From Anthostomella pinea (taxonomy: Eukaryota; Ascomycota; Sordariomycetes; Xylariales; Xylariaceae), in contig CAUWAG010000020.1 in NCBI GenBank assembly GCA_963556695.1, forward strand, positions 5,766,001 through 5,830,000: DNA of 64,000 bases. Direction: 5' to 3'. The notes below the pieces were generated by a model that saw only the letters and a program-made list of their open reading frames with translations, searched no databases and had not been told where the DNA came from. Shown piece by piece: positions 12,201-23,471 of this stretch. A program made the translations under genes and the position numbers. Every line of letters starts with the position of its first letter. Positions within the stretch are counted from its first letter, which is position 1.

Positions 12201-15200
12201 TTGTTTGGCCTCTCGGCGCAGGCGGCGCTGCACGCACAGTAATCAGGGGTAATTAAGCCTCGAGGCCAAGCGGAACGAAAAGCAAAGAACCTCTTGGTAT
12301 GGACCCAGCAGCACGGAACGATTTGTGGTTTTTCTTCACCGCTTCGAGGAACCCAACCCAGCCGGCTGGGCCAGTCTCGGATTCGCCAGCCTGAGCCAGC
12401 CAGTTGGGATTGGATCCCTTCGCAACAGACGTCTGGTACCAGTCGCACCAGCATGCAGATTTTCTTCTCCCTCGCAGCTGTCCAACGCGAGCACGAGGAC
12501 ATACCAATGCGACGTGGTGCTGACAGTGACCATCTGGCACCGGTTCAATATCGAGCAACGACCCGATAGGCCGGGACCATTACGTCCAGACTTTCTACTT
12601 CCCGGCCAGTCGGGATCTGGGCGTGCGACGACCGATTGCGTTTCTCGACTGACCGCCCCAACCGTCCGTACAATGAAGTATCAAGATGATCAGACGAACG
12701 GTCGACGCGCAGCTCCGTCGGGGTTTGGATGGCAGGAAAACTTCATTCGTTGGATTCGCGAGCTGACAGGGGTCACAGCTTCGCAAGTTCGCAAGTTCGC
12801 AACGTGCCCTGGTCGCGAGGATCACCCGTTGCCATGTAACCATGTCTGCATGTCCGGGGGTCTGGAGATCTGAGAGAAGCCAGAGCTCAGACATCCACAC
12901 CGGGTTACTTTCTCTTTTACCAGAAGAGGTTTAAATAATAATTAACCGGATCAGTGATCACATACCCAGACAGCCAGAGTTGGTCCAGACATGGCTCGCA
13001 CGCGCTTTCTGTTCCCGCCATCCCATCCCTCCTTGTCTCTCCCGATCATGACCACGTCTTTTGACTGGCGAGCCACCGATCGTCTCAGAAACATCCCAAA
13101 TTGGTGCGCTGTCCATGTCGCCGGTAAGTACGTATGTACCTCACAGACGGGTCCCCGCGAGGTGTCAAAAAGTAAAACAGCCCTTTACTTTGCGGCGAAT
13201 GCCGTACCGTTGCGCCGGGTCGAGGAGACTGAAAGTGAAACATGGTACCGGACCGATTAGAGATATGCGTAAAGAACTCTCTCTATCTTGTTCCTCAGGA
13301 TGGGTGACGGGGTCTCGAACCGCAATCGGCTTGCGGTTCCTTGCGCCCGCATCGGGCTCGTCCCAGCAGCCCGGAAATTATCACCGCATCCGTACAGGCT
13401 TGAAACTACGATCCCTCCCGTCCCGGCTTATGGGGACGGCATATTCGAGGCAGCGCGACGCGCGCGCTTACGTCGCGTAACATGCTTTCTTCCTTTCATC
13501 CTTTCCCTCCTTGCCCTTCGTTGCTTGATTGCCTGCTCTTTCGCACTTGCAAGTTCCTGCGAGTGGGCTTTATGAGATCTGCATCCATAACGACCCGAGG
13601 CGCCTGCATAATTAATTGATGGATGCGGGCGCGACGGTCGGTCGTGATACGGTACGCAGTCTGATCGCTTAGCCGCTGGCAAACAGAGGTACCCGCCACC
13701 AAAAACGCGAAATAAATCGAATCGTGTGATTAGTCGCCGTGGCTGTTAGGTCCTTTGATCACGGCTCTCCAAGCGAGTATTGTCATTCGCAGAGGCAAGT
13801 CCTAGAGGCCTGCGTTTTGCCGACTCCAACATCGACCGCGCCGGTGTATCGTAGGGAGAATCTATACCTACACACATACGACAGATCGATATCGTGTTCC
13901 AGTCTTCAGACTGTGTCATTGCCCCTACCCCGGCGAATTGATGGACGGGCAGAGAGGTCAGATCACTCACATCATTGCAGGTAACTCAGGGCGTTCGCGA
14001 AAATTCTGGGACCTCCTCCACATGGAGGTGGCTGCTGGGCCGAAAGCGATGTGTGCCCGCGATGGCCTCTCGTGGGTCCCTCCGAGCGTGGCAGGATATC
14101 TACAGGCACCGGCCGGTGGCTGGTGACGAGGTCTGACCGTTACCAGGCCTGTTGCTCCAAGCCGGATTCACGACAAGGCAATGCGCCTGTACGCCCGTGC
14201 TCCTATTCGACCTGAGTGACTACATGATGGGTTAATCCTGAGTCGAAGCGGTCTCTGCAGTGATCCTGGGAGCAGCTGGACCGAAGCCCGTGCTTCGCCA
14301 TAGGTAGTCGTGCTTGCTCCGTCCCCCGAATGTTAGCGTCGATTGTTCCATTCCGAGTTGGAGAGTATGATATGCTTCCAACGTGGAGCGCTCCAGGCGT
14401 ACGCAAGAATGCTTGTCCTGGCACGAAGAAGACCTTGCATTGCTTGTAGCACACCACATCGCTATATCTCTCATCGCCGATGCGGTAAGCCCGTCAGCCA
14501 CTGCTGCGCCTATACATGCACTGGACCATACTATCGTTGGTGGTTTTGAACTGAAAGGGCCACATCGACGTCCCTACGCATCTCCCGCTGCCTCTGACGT
14601 TCCAATATCACCACCCAAGCGTCGAGTGTAAACCTCTCTTGGCTGCGACTTGTCTATGACTAATGGACACGACTTCCCCCTAGAGTCGCCGAACTGCTGG
14701 CTTTGGGCAGTCTATTCAGATGATTGAAATGAGCGACTACTGTCTAAGACCGTGAGTGAAGCAGCAGTGGCAACTCATCCACGTGCAATATTCCGCATCC
14801 CTGACATGCATCAGAGGCATCGCATTACCCTGTGCATCACCTCCAGCTAGCCGGCTCAGCGACGCTATGAGGCCGAGGGAAATGGTGGGAATAAGTCTTG
14901 GCTGACTGAGTCTTGCTGCACGATATAATAAGGTATAAGAAGGGGTGGCTGACATCAACACTTGCCTCAGCTCTAGTCACTAGTTTTTTTCACCAAGTCC
15001 AACTCCCTACAAGCAGGTGAGGTAATCTACCCTCTGATTGTGTGCGGTATGTTTCAAAGGGGTGTTTACTCTTCTATGAACACTCGCTGGCTTGTTTGTG
15101 TCTGACGTGAAGCTAAATCAACCAGCTCTGCCTATCCAGCAGTTGCTAGTACGGAGACCATGGCTCTGTGGCCGATGAGGGACGTGGGTCATCAAGGGAC

Positions 15201-17525
15201 CTGACGTCCTTAACTCGAAAGGAAGATTTCTGATTATGCCGCTGGCTGTGGTTTCGACGCTTGCAGGCTGGATCAGGCCCATCTTCATCGCTGTCAAAGA
15301 CTTGGTATAGGTGCTCGTTGCCGACGGCTCAGAATGAAGTTAAATGGGTTTGATAGGGTTGTAAGCAACTGGACAGATGGAAAGAAGAGGTCGTGACTAG
15401 GTAAGTCAGTCAGTAATAGCTCTCTGTACCTCAACTGTGGTTTTCTCTCAGATAATGTGATTCATCTGTATATCAGCCACAGCGCAGCGCCGTCAAGCTG
15501 GTCCGGCGAGTGAAAGCTGACTGAGAGAAAAGACGAATTCTATCCTTTTGCCATTAGCTTCACTTCAGTGAGTTCCAGCAGGTCACTGGTGTCTAAAGCC
15601 ATACGAGGCTATATCGAGTACGCTCGACGGCTCGCTTTCAAGAGGACAACTGCAGCCGAAGGGATACGTTCCTCGCACATCAACTCTCCAGGCCTTCTAA
15701 CAGCGCGTCTGCTCTGGCACAACAGAGAAAGCGGCTGGGGCCAGTACTTAGTCTGAGAGAGGTGGTATGGTGTAATGGCATACACGGCCGAGCGAAGCAT
15801 CCCTTCTGCGGTCGAGCACGACTGCCACCAGGTATGTTCGCGACACATGCCGCGACTGTGGTCTCACCACCTGCCCACAGCCATTGACATGGGGAAATGC
15901 TCGCCTGTTAGTGGTGCTCGTCCTGGAAGGGAAACTCCTCATCACGAAACGGGCGCGGCGGTAACACGGGGGTGGTTTGGGGTGAAGTCATTATCGCATA
16001 CACCCAGTTTTTTTCGGCCGCGCATCGTACCGAGCTTGTAGTACAACTCTGGAATCTCACCATGCTCAAGAACGTATTGGGTGTATGGCACCGCCATGTT
16101 CATTCGACGATATATCTATAGCGCGGCAGCCATTAAGCGAGAGGCTGAGAGAATGAGGTACTCAGGTCTCTACTTATACCCATCTTCCTCTGCTGACCGA
16201 ACGCGCATCTTCCTGACGGGGTGTACCAAGCACACATGGGGTTCATGCATGACCACATACCCATGCGTGGAGAGGTAGGATACGAACACTCTTCTGGCCG
16301 GTAGGTTAAGCCCTAAGAAACCCGAGTTTTCAACTCAAGGCCTGAACATCCCTGCCCGGCCTGCTGGTGTTAGGGAAGATGCTTTCCCCAATCTGTTGAC
16401 ATGCAAGCCACAGAGGGGACGAAGAGAGAGCGTGGTGCACACCACACTTGAGCAGCTGAGTATCCCCAAGCTCCGATCGGACAGCTCGTCCAGTTCTGAA
16501 GTAGCACAGCATCAGAGCTTGTCAGTCCAGGCTTGAGCCCGTCCGATGTCTTCAAGTCCTGAAGTGGCACAGCATCAGAGTCTACCAAGCGAGCACGGCC
16601 GGCCGATCTTGTGCCACAGACATGCTTCAGGCCGAGCATAAGACCTTATCCCAGTGCTACCTCGAAAGCGCCCGGTTCAAGCGTCATCGCTAGGTCGCAG
16701 GCCTTATTGGCGCGTACGCTGCGTGCAGATGGGACCATTCGGGGGTTCTCGAAGGTCGCGCAGCCGTGAAGTACGACCGTGTTGGTCCCGGGTCCCGACT
16801 CCATGGCCGAACTGGTGGCGCCGTGACACCGTTCCGTGCGTATTACAGGTGCGAGGAGGCCATCTTGCTCACAATCGATGGGTTGTGAGCTCCGGGCTGG
16901 TCGGCACTTGCTGGCGTGGTCTGAGGATGCCTTCAGCAGCGGACTTGCCTGGTCATGGGCGACAGCATGGGTTTGTGCCCGTTGAAAGCGTTGAAAATGG
17001 AACCACTCTGTACTTCGGGAGCATCAGTGAGCATGTGTGAGGCACAGTTCGCCCAGTCTTCCGTTGCTAAGCGATGTACCGCACGAAGGGAGCGCCGCCT
17101 CGTACGATGATATACTGACCAAGGTTGATGATGATAGACGTCGGGGTCAGACCAAAGGCGAGTCACGCCGCGTGATAAAGGACCCCGATTCGCGCCGACG
17201 CCGACGACCGGAGGGCGTCCGCTGTGGAGCCAGGACTTCTAAGCCGCGGTCTTAGATGTACAGCCGTAGATAGGCGAAGTCACCCCAACGCCGATCGATA
17301 TTGTCGTGCATATAAGGTAAGCAGATACCCCCTTTTGTGTTCTGAACTGCTACTTCAGCCTGTGTTTTTGATTGACTTACTTCATAAGTTGAAACTTCGG
17401 CCTGTCGAGTCTTGAGGCAAAGTTCTACCCACGAGAGCGGGGTCCAGGCGATACAGGACCTGACGGCCGAAGACAAGAGCAGTCAGTGTCACGATTAGGC
17501 GTTGAGCTCAAAAGAGACGGTCATC
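9261..17525. other. 8.3-kb gene-poor region
   Basis: No gene of a recognisable family is visible. Open frames up to about 187 codons occur on both strands (for example 9941-10504 minus and 12325-12873 plus), but they overlap antisense frames of similar length and carry no motif. Composition is ordinary, so this is not a RIP-saturated repeat. It may hold long untranslated regions, unannotated non-coding RNA or fast-evolving small genes. A tRNA-like A box near 15770 was examined and rejected. Confidence 0.3.
9410..9444. repeat. (CAAGCT)n short tandem repeat
   Basis: A six-base unit CAAGCT with one CAAGGT variant repeats about five to six times directly upstream of the zinc-protein gene, in what would be its promoter or 5' untranslated region. 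Confidence 0.8.
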
Positions 17526-18767
17526 ATGCCGAATATTGTGGTTGTAGGGTACGCATATCCCTGTTTGAATCATATTCGCGAGAGGAAGACTGACCTGATG
17601 GTGTAGCGCTGGCGTATCGGGCCTGACATGCGCTTACCTGCTGTCAAAACAGAAGGGCAATGTCATAACTGTGGTCGCAAAGCACATGCCTGGTGACTAT
17701 GATATAGAATACGCTTCGCCCATTGCTGGCGCCAACGTTCTGCCGTAAGCTTTCTGCTTGCACCGTCTCGGAAGGCGATAGCTAATGTGGAAAACAGAAT
17801 GTCAAACCAGAAGAACAGCAGCTGGGAACGTCGCACATGGCAAGAACTGAAGCGCTTGGCTGTCGAGGTACCCGAGGCTGGTATTCACCTGCAAAGTGAG
17901 CGAGCCTTTTGTGGAAGCAATTAGGCAGTCTTGACTAATGGGCATCCAGAATCGCAAGTATACCGCCGCGAGAAAGACCTGGATAAGTTGAGGAAGGGCG
18001 GCTACAGTTTTGACGGACTCTTCCTAGAAAATCCCTGGTACAAGGACCTCTTTGACGACTTTCGGGAGCTTTCCAAAGACGAATTGCCGGAGGGCATGGC
18101 ATCTGGCTCCGAGTTTGGCTCGGTATGCATCAACGTCATGCTCTACATGCCGTGGCTGGTCGGCCAGTGCCGAAAGAACGGAGTCGTCTTCCGTCGGGGC
18201 AATCTCAAGCACATCTCGGAAGCCTCTTCCATGAGCCACTCTGGCGGTAAAGCCGATGTTGTGGTCAACACGACGGGCTTGATGTCCTGCAAACTTGGCG
18301 GCGTGATGGATTCAAACGTCATACCAATTCGCGGCCAGGTTGTGGTCGTCAGAAACGAGGCTCCGTACATGCTGACCAAGTCCGGAACGGACGATGCCGA
18401 CGATGAGGTCTGCTACACCATGACGAGGGCCTCCGGCGGTGGTACGATCCTAGGTGGCACCTACCAGAAGGGCCAATGGGAGAGCCAGCCCGATCCAAAC
18501 ATCGCAATGCGCATCATGCGACGGGTGGTGGAAATGATGCCGGAGATGACCAACGGCCAAGGCGTGAAGGGCCTGGATATCGTCCGTCACGGGGTTGGGC
18601 TTCGTCCATACAGAAATGGCGGTGTGAGGATTGAAAAGGAGAAGATTGATGGCACCTGGGTTGTTCATAACTATGGTCATGCTGGATGGGGGTACCAGGG
18701 ATCATATGGCTGTGCCGAGGATGTCGTCGGACTCGTCGATGAGGTCCTGAGCCGGCCGAAGTTGTAG
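17526..18767 (+). CDS. D-amino-acid oxidase
   Basis: FAD-dependent oxidase converting D-amino acids to 2-oxo acids, ammonia and hydrogen peroxide. Four exons (17526-17548, 17607-17744, 17798-17895, 17950-18767) give 358 residues, the usual family length. All introns are GT-AG; introns 2 and 3 show CTAATG or similar branch sites. The N-terminus MPNIVVVGAGVSGLTCAYLL is the dinucleotide-binding motif. SPIAGAN matches the conserved flavin-proximal SPxAGAN segment. GVGLRPYRNGGVRIE carries the substrate-carboxylate arginine, and VVHNYGHAGWGYQGSYGCA is the C-terminal signature. The protein ends in SRPKL; PKL resembles a weak peroxisomal targeting signal (PTS1), and peroxisomal location is known for this family. 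A very short first exon ending inside the FAD motif is common for such genes. The nearest neighbour downstream is ALG3, in the same orientation, with no functional link seen. Confidence 0.93.
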
Positions 18768-19081
18768 TTTACACGATAACATAACCGTCCGAGAATCATT
18801 GAAGAAAGCCTGTGTAAATTACAACAAGCAGCCTTTCGAGCATCTCGCCTCTGGGCCGACGAAGTCGAATACATATGTGTGAACGTCAGCACCTTGAAAG
18901 GACCAAATGAACCATGAATTGCATATTGGAAAGCCTCAAGACCAGTTATGTATCTAACCGGATGATTGTCGTATTGGAGTTAACTCACTTATCGATAAGG
19001 CATGAGCTCCATTGAAGCGCCAAGCTCCACGCAATACGTTGGTGTAGCTGCTCAGAGAGTCGCATCTTCAGTCGTCAAGCG

Positions 19082-20517
19082 ATGCCCACGACCAAGATGG
19101 CTAACAAGGAGCCCGGCTTGGTTTCGCAAGCCATGCAGCTTGTCTTCGACACTGCCAATGGTCGCAACCTTACCCTCTCAAGGCTCGTGCCTCTGTGCCT
19201 CTTCGCCCTCGATGCAGTGCTCTGCGCTGCCATCATCTGGAAGATTCTCTGTAAGCTCTGGGCTCGACGCCGTATCTCCTGCGCAATCGCTGATGACTCT
19301 GGCCCTCGCAGATACCGAGATCGACTGGAAGGCGTACATGGAACAGGTCGCGCAGTATGTTGCCGGCGAACGTGACTACACGCTCATCAAAGGCGGAACT
19401 GGGCCGCTCGTCTACCCAGCCGCGCACGTCTACACCTACACCGCGCTCTACCATATGACGGACGAAGGCAAGGACATATTCCTGGCGCAACAGCTGTTCG
19501 CAGTACTCTACATGGCGACTCTAGCCCTGGTCATGGCCTGCTACTGGAAGGCGAAGGTACGGCGCAATCCCACTTGTACCCTTGAAGACAGCGAATTGAC
19601 ATAGATGTCTTGAGCAGGTTCCGCCTTATGTCTTCCCCCTCCTGATCCTGTCGAAACGCCTTCACAGCATCTTCGTACTCCGCTGTTTCAACGACTGCTT
19701 TGCCGTCTTCTTCCTCTGGCTCAGCATCTACCTGTTCCAACGACGCGCGTGGACGCTGGGCAGCATTGCATACGCGTGGGGTTTGGGGATCAAGATGTCT
19801 CTCCTCCTGGTCTTGCCCGCGGTTGGGGTCATTCTTCTATTCGGCAGGGGATTCTCGGGCAGTCTGCAATTGGCTGCGATCATGGCCCAGATCCAGTTCA
19901 TGATAGCCACCCCGTTTCTCACCGAAAACGCGCGAGGCTACCTATCTCGGGCATTCGAGCTGTCACGGCAATTCTTGTTCAAATGGACAGTCAATTGGCG
20001 TTTCGTCGGAGAAGAGACATTCCTAAGTCGCCCTTTCGCATTGACTCTCCTGGCCCTGCATGCCGCGGTGCTGGCAGGATTCATCGCCTACAGGTGGTTA
20101 AAGCCAGCTGGGAAACCCCTATCTGCCATCGTGACACCGATTCTGCAATTCAGCTCTCCATTCAACTCACAAGAAGAATCTCAAGTAGCGTCAAGGATCA
20201 CGCCCGAGTACGTGATGACTACCATCCTCTCCGCAAACGTCATCGGACTCCTTTTCGCGCGATCTCTCCACTACCAGTTCTACTCATATCTCGCCTGGTC
20301 CACTCCATATCTTCTGTGGCGCAGTGGAGCGCATCCTGTCGTCCAGTATGGCCTTTGGGCTCTGCAAGAATGGGCCTGGAATGTCTTCCCGAGCACGTCC
20401 ATTAGCTCGGGCGTTGTTGTCGGAGTAATGGCCGTCACTGTTTCCCTCCTGGCAATGCAGAAAGACCACCACGCCCCTTCACCTAGTCATCCTTCGCAAA
20501 AGCGTAAAGCTGGTTGA
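19082..20517 (+). CDS. ALG3: Dol-P-Man:Man5GlcNAc2-PP-dolichol alpha-1,3-mannosyltransferase
   Basis: ER-membrane enzyme adding the first lumenal mannose (alpha-1,3) to the dolichol-linked oligosaccharide in N-glycosylation. Three exons (19082-19250, 19312-19556, 19618-20517) give 437 residues, normal for fungal ALG3. Both introns are GT-AG (GTAAGC/CGCAG and GTACGG/AGCAG). Diagnostic segments are [31 protein letters not shown] (the family signature near the first lumenal loop), [25 protein letters not shown], and RFVGEE with a downstream [19 protein letters not shown]. About ten hydrophobic segments are visible. The start used is the first ATG of the conserved N-terminus; an internal in-frame ATG lies five codons on (MANKEPG). 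The stop lies only 21 nt from the stop of the convergent EIF1AD-like gene, so the 3' untranslated regions must overlap. Confidence 0.95.
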
Positions 20518-20538
20518 GTTCGGCAAGTTGAAGAGCGC

Positions 20539-20993
20539 TCAGCCTTCGTCCTCCGAATCTGATGGTGGCATCTTCCCCACGGTTGATTTCCCGTCATCAT
20601 CGTCCTCGTAGGTGGACTTAACGAACTCCTTCGGCCTGCAATGGGGTAAGCTTAGCCTGACAGTGGCGTCAAGCCGACGCACCAGTAATTATGCTTGCGC
20701 CATTCCTTCTCCTCACGGACGACGTTCACGATCTCTCCCTCGACCCTGCCCGTTTGCTCCTTGACAGGTATCAGGTCAACTAGAACGTATCCGCCGCGCT
20801 TGATCCAAATGGTGTTGCGAAACCGCGCAACAAGCTCGACCAGGACAGTGCGCTGGTTGGGCAACAGACAGCTGTAGAGACTGTTGCCTTCCGCCTTGAT
20901 CACTTTGGCGAGTGACTGGGTTTCAGTCAGTTGGTCCGGCGGGGTCGTGGACTCTTCCGCGGCTGCGCGGACATCGCGCTTCGGGCGACCCAT
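20539..20993 (-). CDS. EIF1AD-like S1-domain RNA-binding protein
   Basis: Two exons (20683-20993 and 20539-20635) separated by a 47-nt intron (GTGCGT/TTGCAG) encode 135 residues. The central part has the eIF1A-like OB fold: QTLAKVIKAEGNSLYSCLL-type strand patterns, then ARFRNTIWIKRGGYVLVDLIP, closely matching the FRNxIWIKRGxxxxVDPI signature of EIF1AD rather than true eIF1A. The C-terminus is short and acidic (YEDDDDGKSTVG...DSEDEG), also typical. EIF1AD has been linked to late 40S ribosome maturation in animals; that role is assumed here from family only. The start MGRPKRDVR is basic, giving a possible nuclear signal. The gene converges on ALG3. Confidence 0.88.
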
Positions 20994-21735
20994 CTTGCTG
21001 AACGATAATCTGCGGTGTGGCGAGCAGTCGTCTCGAATGAGTTGAAAATTGTGTTGAGGGCAAATTGTTGTATCGAGCCAGACACAAATGGAGAAAAATA
21101 AAGTGGAGCTTCTACTTCGCTGGGTCCGTAGTTCTACCGGGAACAACTCAAATAGGGGTATTGGGACGAAACCATGCCAATCATCAAACTCAATGGTTCT
21201 ATGTCAATCTGTGTGTGATAAATGAGACAAGGCAGACCACGGCCACCCGATAAAAGCTCTATGTATCCCAATATAGCGTTGGCCTGCTCCTGTAACATCA
21301 ATCACACGGGTTCAGGTGACTGACTCGAACCTTGCATACCTGGATGCAACTCGCCATTCTTCAAGATTACAGATGGCAAGGCCTGGTTCCTAGTTCTTTC
21401 ACCAAGCCGAAGTATTGCTATACTATTGTACGGGCTGAGCGTATACACATGTGGCTGGGTTTGATTAGTGCAATGCAGAATTCCGTAGATTTTGCGACCG
21501 CCTTCCCGCACGCCAGCTCTGTTGCCAGGTTATCTACTACTTTTTTCCAGTGTGATAAGAGACAGACCTTGCAAACCGGGGGAAATAGCTTTCGAGAACA
21601 CAAGCATAAGCCTCTCGCTGTGGGAGTCGGTCACTACCTTCACGGACATCATCGACCGGAACAATAAGAATCCGACACTCAACTACCCCGACGACCGGCT
21701 ACAGGGGAAGCACGCCCGCTTAGAAGTGGCCGCAC
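20994..21735. other. Upstream region of EIF1AD-like gene and 5' flank of LINE copy 1
   Basis: The first few hundred bases should hold the promoter and 5' untranslated region of the minus-strand gene. From about 21492 an open frame (including TTFTDIIDRNNKNPTLNYPD) runs into the LINE insertion site and, if the LINE and one duplication copy are removed, stays open for about 64 more codons at 27367-27563. I do not recognise the product. Confidence 0.3.
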
Positions 21736-21748
21736 TTCCAGATGAGCC
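21736..21748. repeat. Target-site duplication, left copy
   Basis: TTCCAGATGAGCC occurs here and again at 27354-27366, exactly flanking LINE copy 1. A 13-bp duplication is in the usual range for endonuclease-type LINE insertion. Confidence 0.88.
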
Positions 21749-21890
21749 ACACACACTCTTGCCAAAAACAACTATTTTTCTTGGCGCCCCGCTGTTAGGG
21801 CGCAACCTCTATATCTGCACTAAAGCAGGCATTTGTCTCAGTACCTGACTATCCTTGCCAAGGCGCAGAATTTTTTTTCTCACAAGCTGG

Positions 21891-23471
21891 ATGGCACCCT
21901 TTTACGACAGGCCCCCAAACACGCCAGTGGCCGTCCCAAAGACGACTACTGGCGGCGTGTTCAAATCCCCAGTCCCTAAAAGAACACATGACCCGGCAAC
22001 CCCAAGCAGGCTCCGCCAGGCACTGCTCGACGACATCAACAGCAGCCCGTTACAGGTCTCTGAGGCTGACTTCACCACTATTTCCCCTCTGAAAGGAAAA
22101 TCCTGAAATATCATTAATAGCAGCACCATTGATATGGAATTACCTCAATCAAGCGAAATCCCTACAGACCAAGCCATTGGAGGTGATACAGGGAACAAAG
22201 TCTCCTCTTCAGAGTGCCAGGACCAAGTTGCCAAAATACTGGCTAAAGACAAGCATCTCTATGAAACCAGGATGACAATGTTTCAGGAGTGTGCTGCAGT
22301 AGTCGATAAGACACTTGAGAAAGCTGGAACCGAACTATACTCTCATGCCAAGGAGTTCAGCGCTTTCTTCTCCAAATGTCTGAATGAGTGGCTGGAAACC
22401 CGAGATCTGACCACAAGAAAGGCCACTTCTAGGGGGATAAAAATAGGGAAGCCCACCATGACTTTCGCCCAAGCTGTCTCCTCTGGCTAACGATAGCATC
22501 CATGGATAGTCAACATTACCATGAAGAAAACACAGCCTAGTGCCCTTATCACTATCAACCAATTGAAGAGGAAGCAGGATAATCTCTGGGTCTTTGTCCG
22601 CATGGATAATAGCCACCTTGATCAAGCCTTATGGAATCAAGTCTATACTAAACAGAAGACTTAAGCTCCACCCTCAGGAGCTTAAAGAAGTGACACGGTG
22701 TCCTTCTGGATTTACCTTACACCCAAGGGACAAGCCAACTCAGGCTAAGCTTCTGGCTTTCCAAGAAGAAATTGCCGACATTCTCAAGACACAAAAGATT
22801 GAGACCCACACAGTCTGGCATCATTATAAGGTCAATGGATGCCCAAGAAAGGTCATCAGTACAGAAGGGTTCACAATCAATATTACCGACACTGTTGTTG
22901 CCGATGAAGTTGAAGCCCAAACAGGCGACAGACCTCTGAGGTGCATACTCTCAAAGAACACGACTGATTCTGATCTAGAAACCACGTGGATAATCTCTCT
23001 GCCCAGTGCAGCAAGGAAACCATTCATGCTTTTTGCCCACTCAATGACCTCAAGGCATATTCAACACACCCCCAAGGTTCACCAGTGTGCAAGCTGCTTC
23101 AGATACCATGGTAGAAATTACTGATGCGAAAAGCAAGTATGTGCACACTGCGCCAACACAATACACCAGGGAGAGTGCAAAAAACCAATCCCAAAGTATG
23201 TCAACTGCAAAGGACCTCATGCTGCCAATTTCAATAAATGCCCTGCCCGTCCCAAGGTTGTGAAAGGTACCATCCACAAGCACACATGGGAGCAAATCCA
23301 GGAAATAAGGCTAGCCGGGGAAAGAGCCAGATCCAAGGCCTTCAATAAAGCAGGCAGAAACCAAACTGGGTCAACACCCAGCAATAATAACAAAGACACC
23401 ACAATGCAAATCGACACAACAGATACAACTCATCCCAGAGATGCCGATACCATTGTTGTCAGTCAATGTTA
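21891..23471 (+). pseudogene. LINE copy 1 ORF1 (gag-like) remnant
   Basis: Homologous along its length to the intact ORF1 at 57405-58982. Stops are visible at 22104-22106 (TGA where copy 2 has CGA), at 22487-22497 (TAA and TAG where copy 2 has CAA and CAG) and at 23122-23124 (TGA for CGA), and the frame slips near 22620. The C-terminal CCHC zinc-knuckle region (HQCASCFRYHGRNY, then CAHCANTVHQGECKK) is still readable. It ends with the same ATGTTAG overlap with ORF2 as copy 2. It cannot encode a working protein. Confidence 0.9.

Noticed and set aside
12325..12873. Plus-strand open frame of 182 codons
   Set aside because: Composition not protein-like and no recognisable homology or exon partners.
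15764..15836. tRNA-like segment: A-box-like TGGTGTAATGG, a paired D arm (GTGT/ACAC) and ends GGTGGTA/TGCCACC that can form a seven-base stem
   Set aside because: No proper anticodon arm and no T-arm or B box (GGTTCGANNCC) between them; the interior cannot fold as a standard tRNA.
16654..17040. Plus-strand open frame and a second frame here with some protein-like sequence
   Set aside because: Frames conflict, contain stops when extended, and no family could be assigned.
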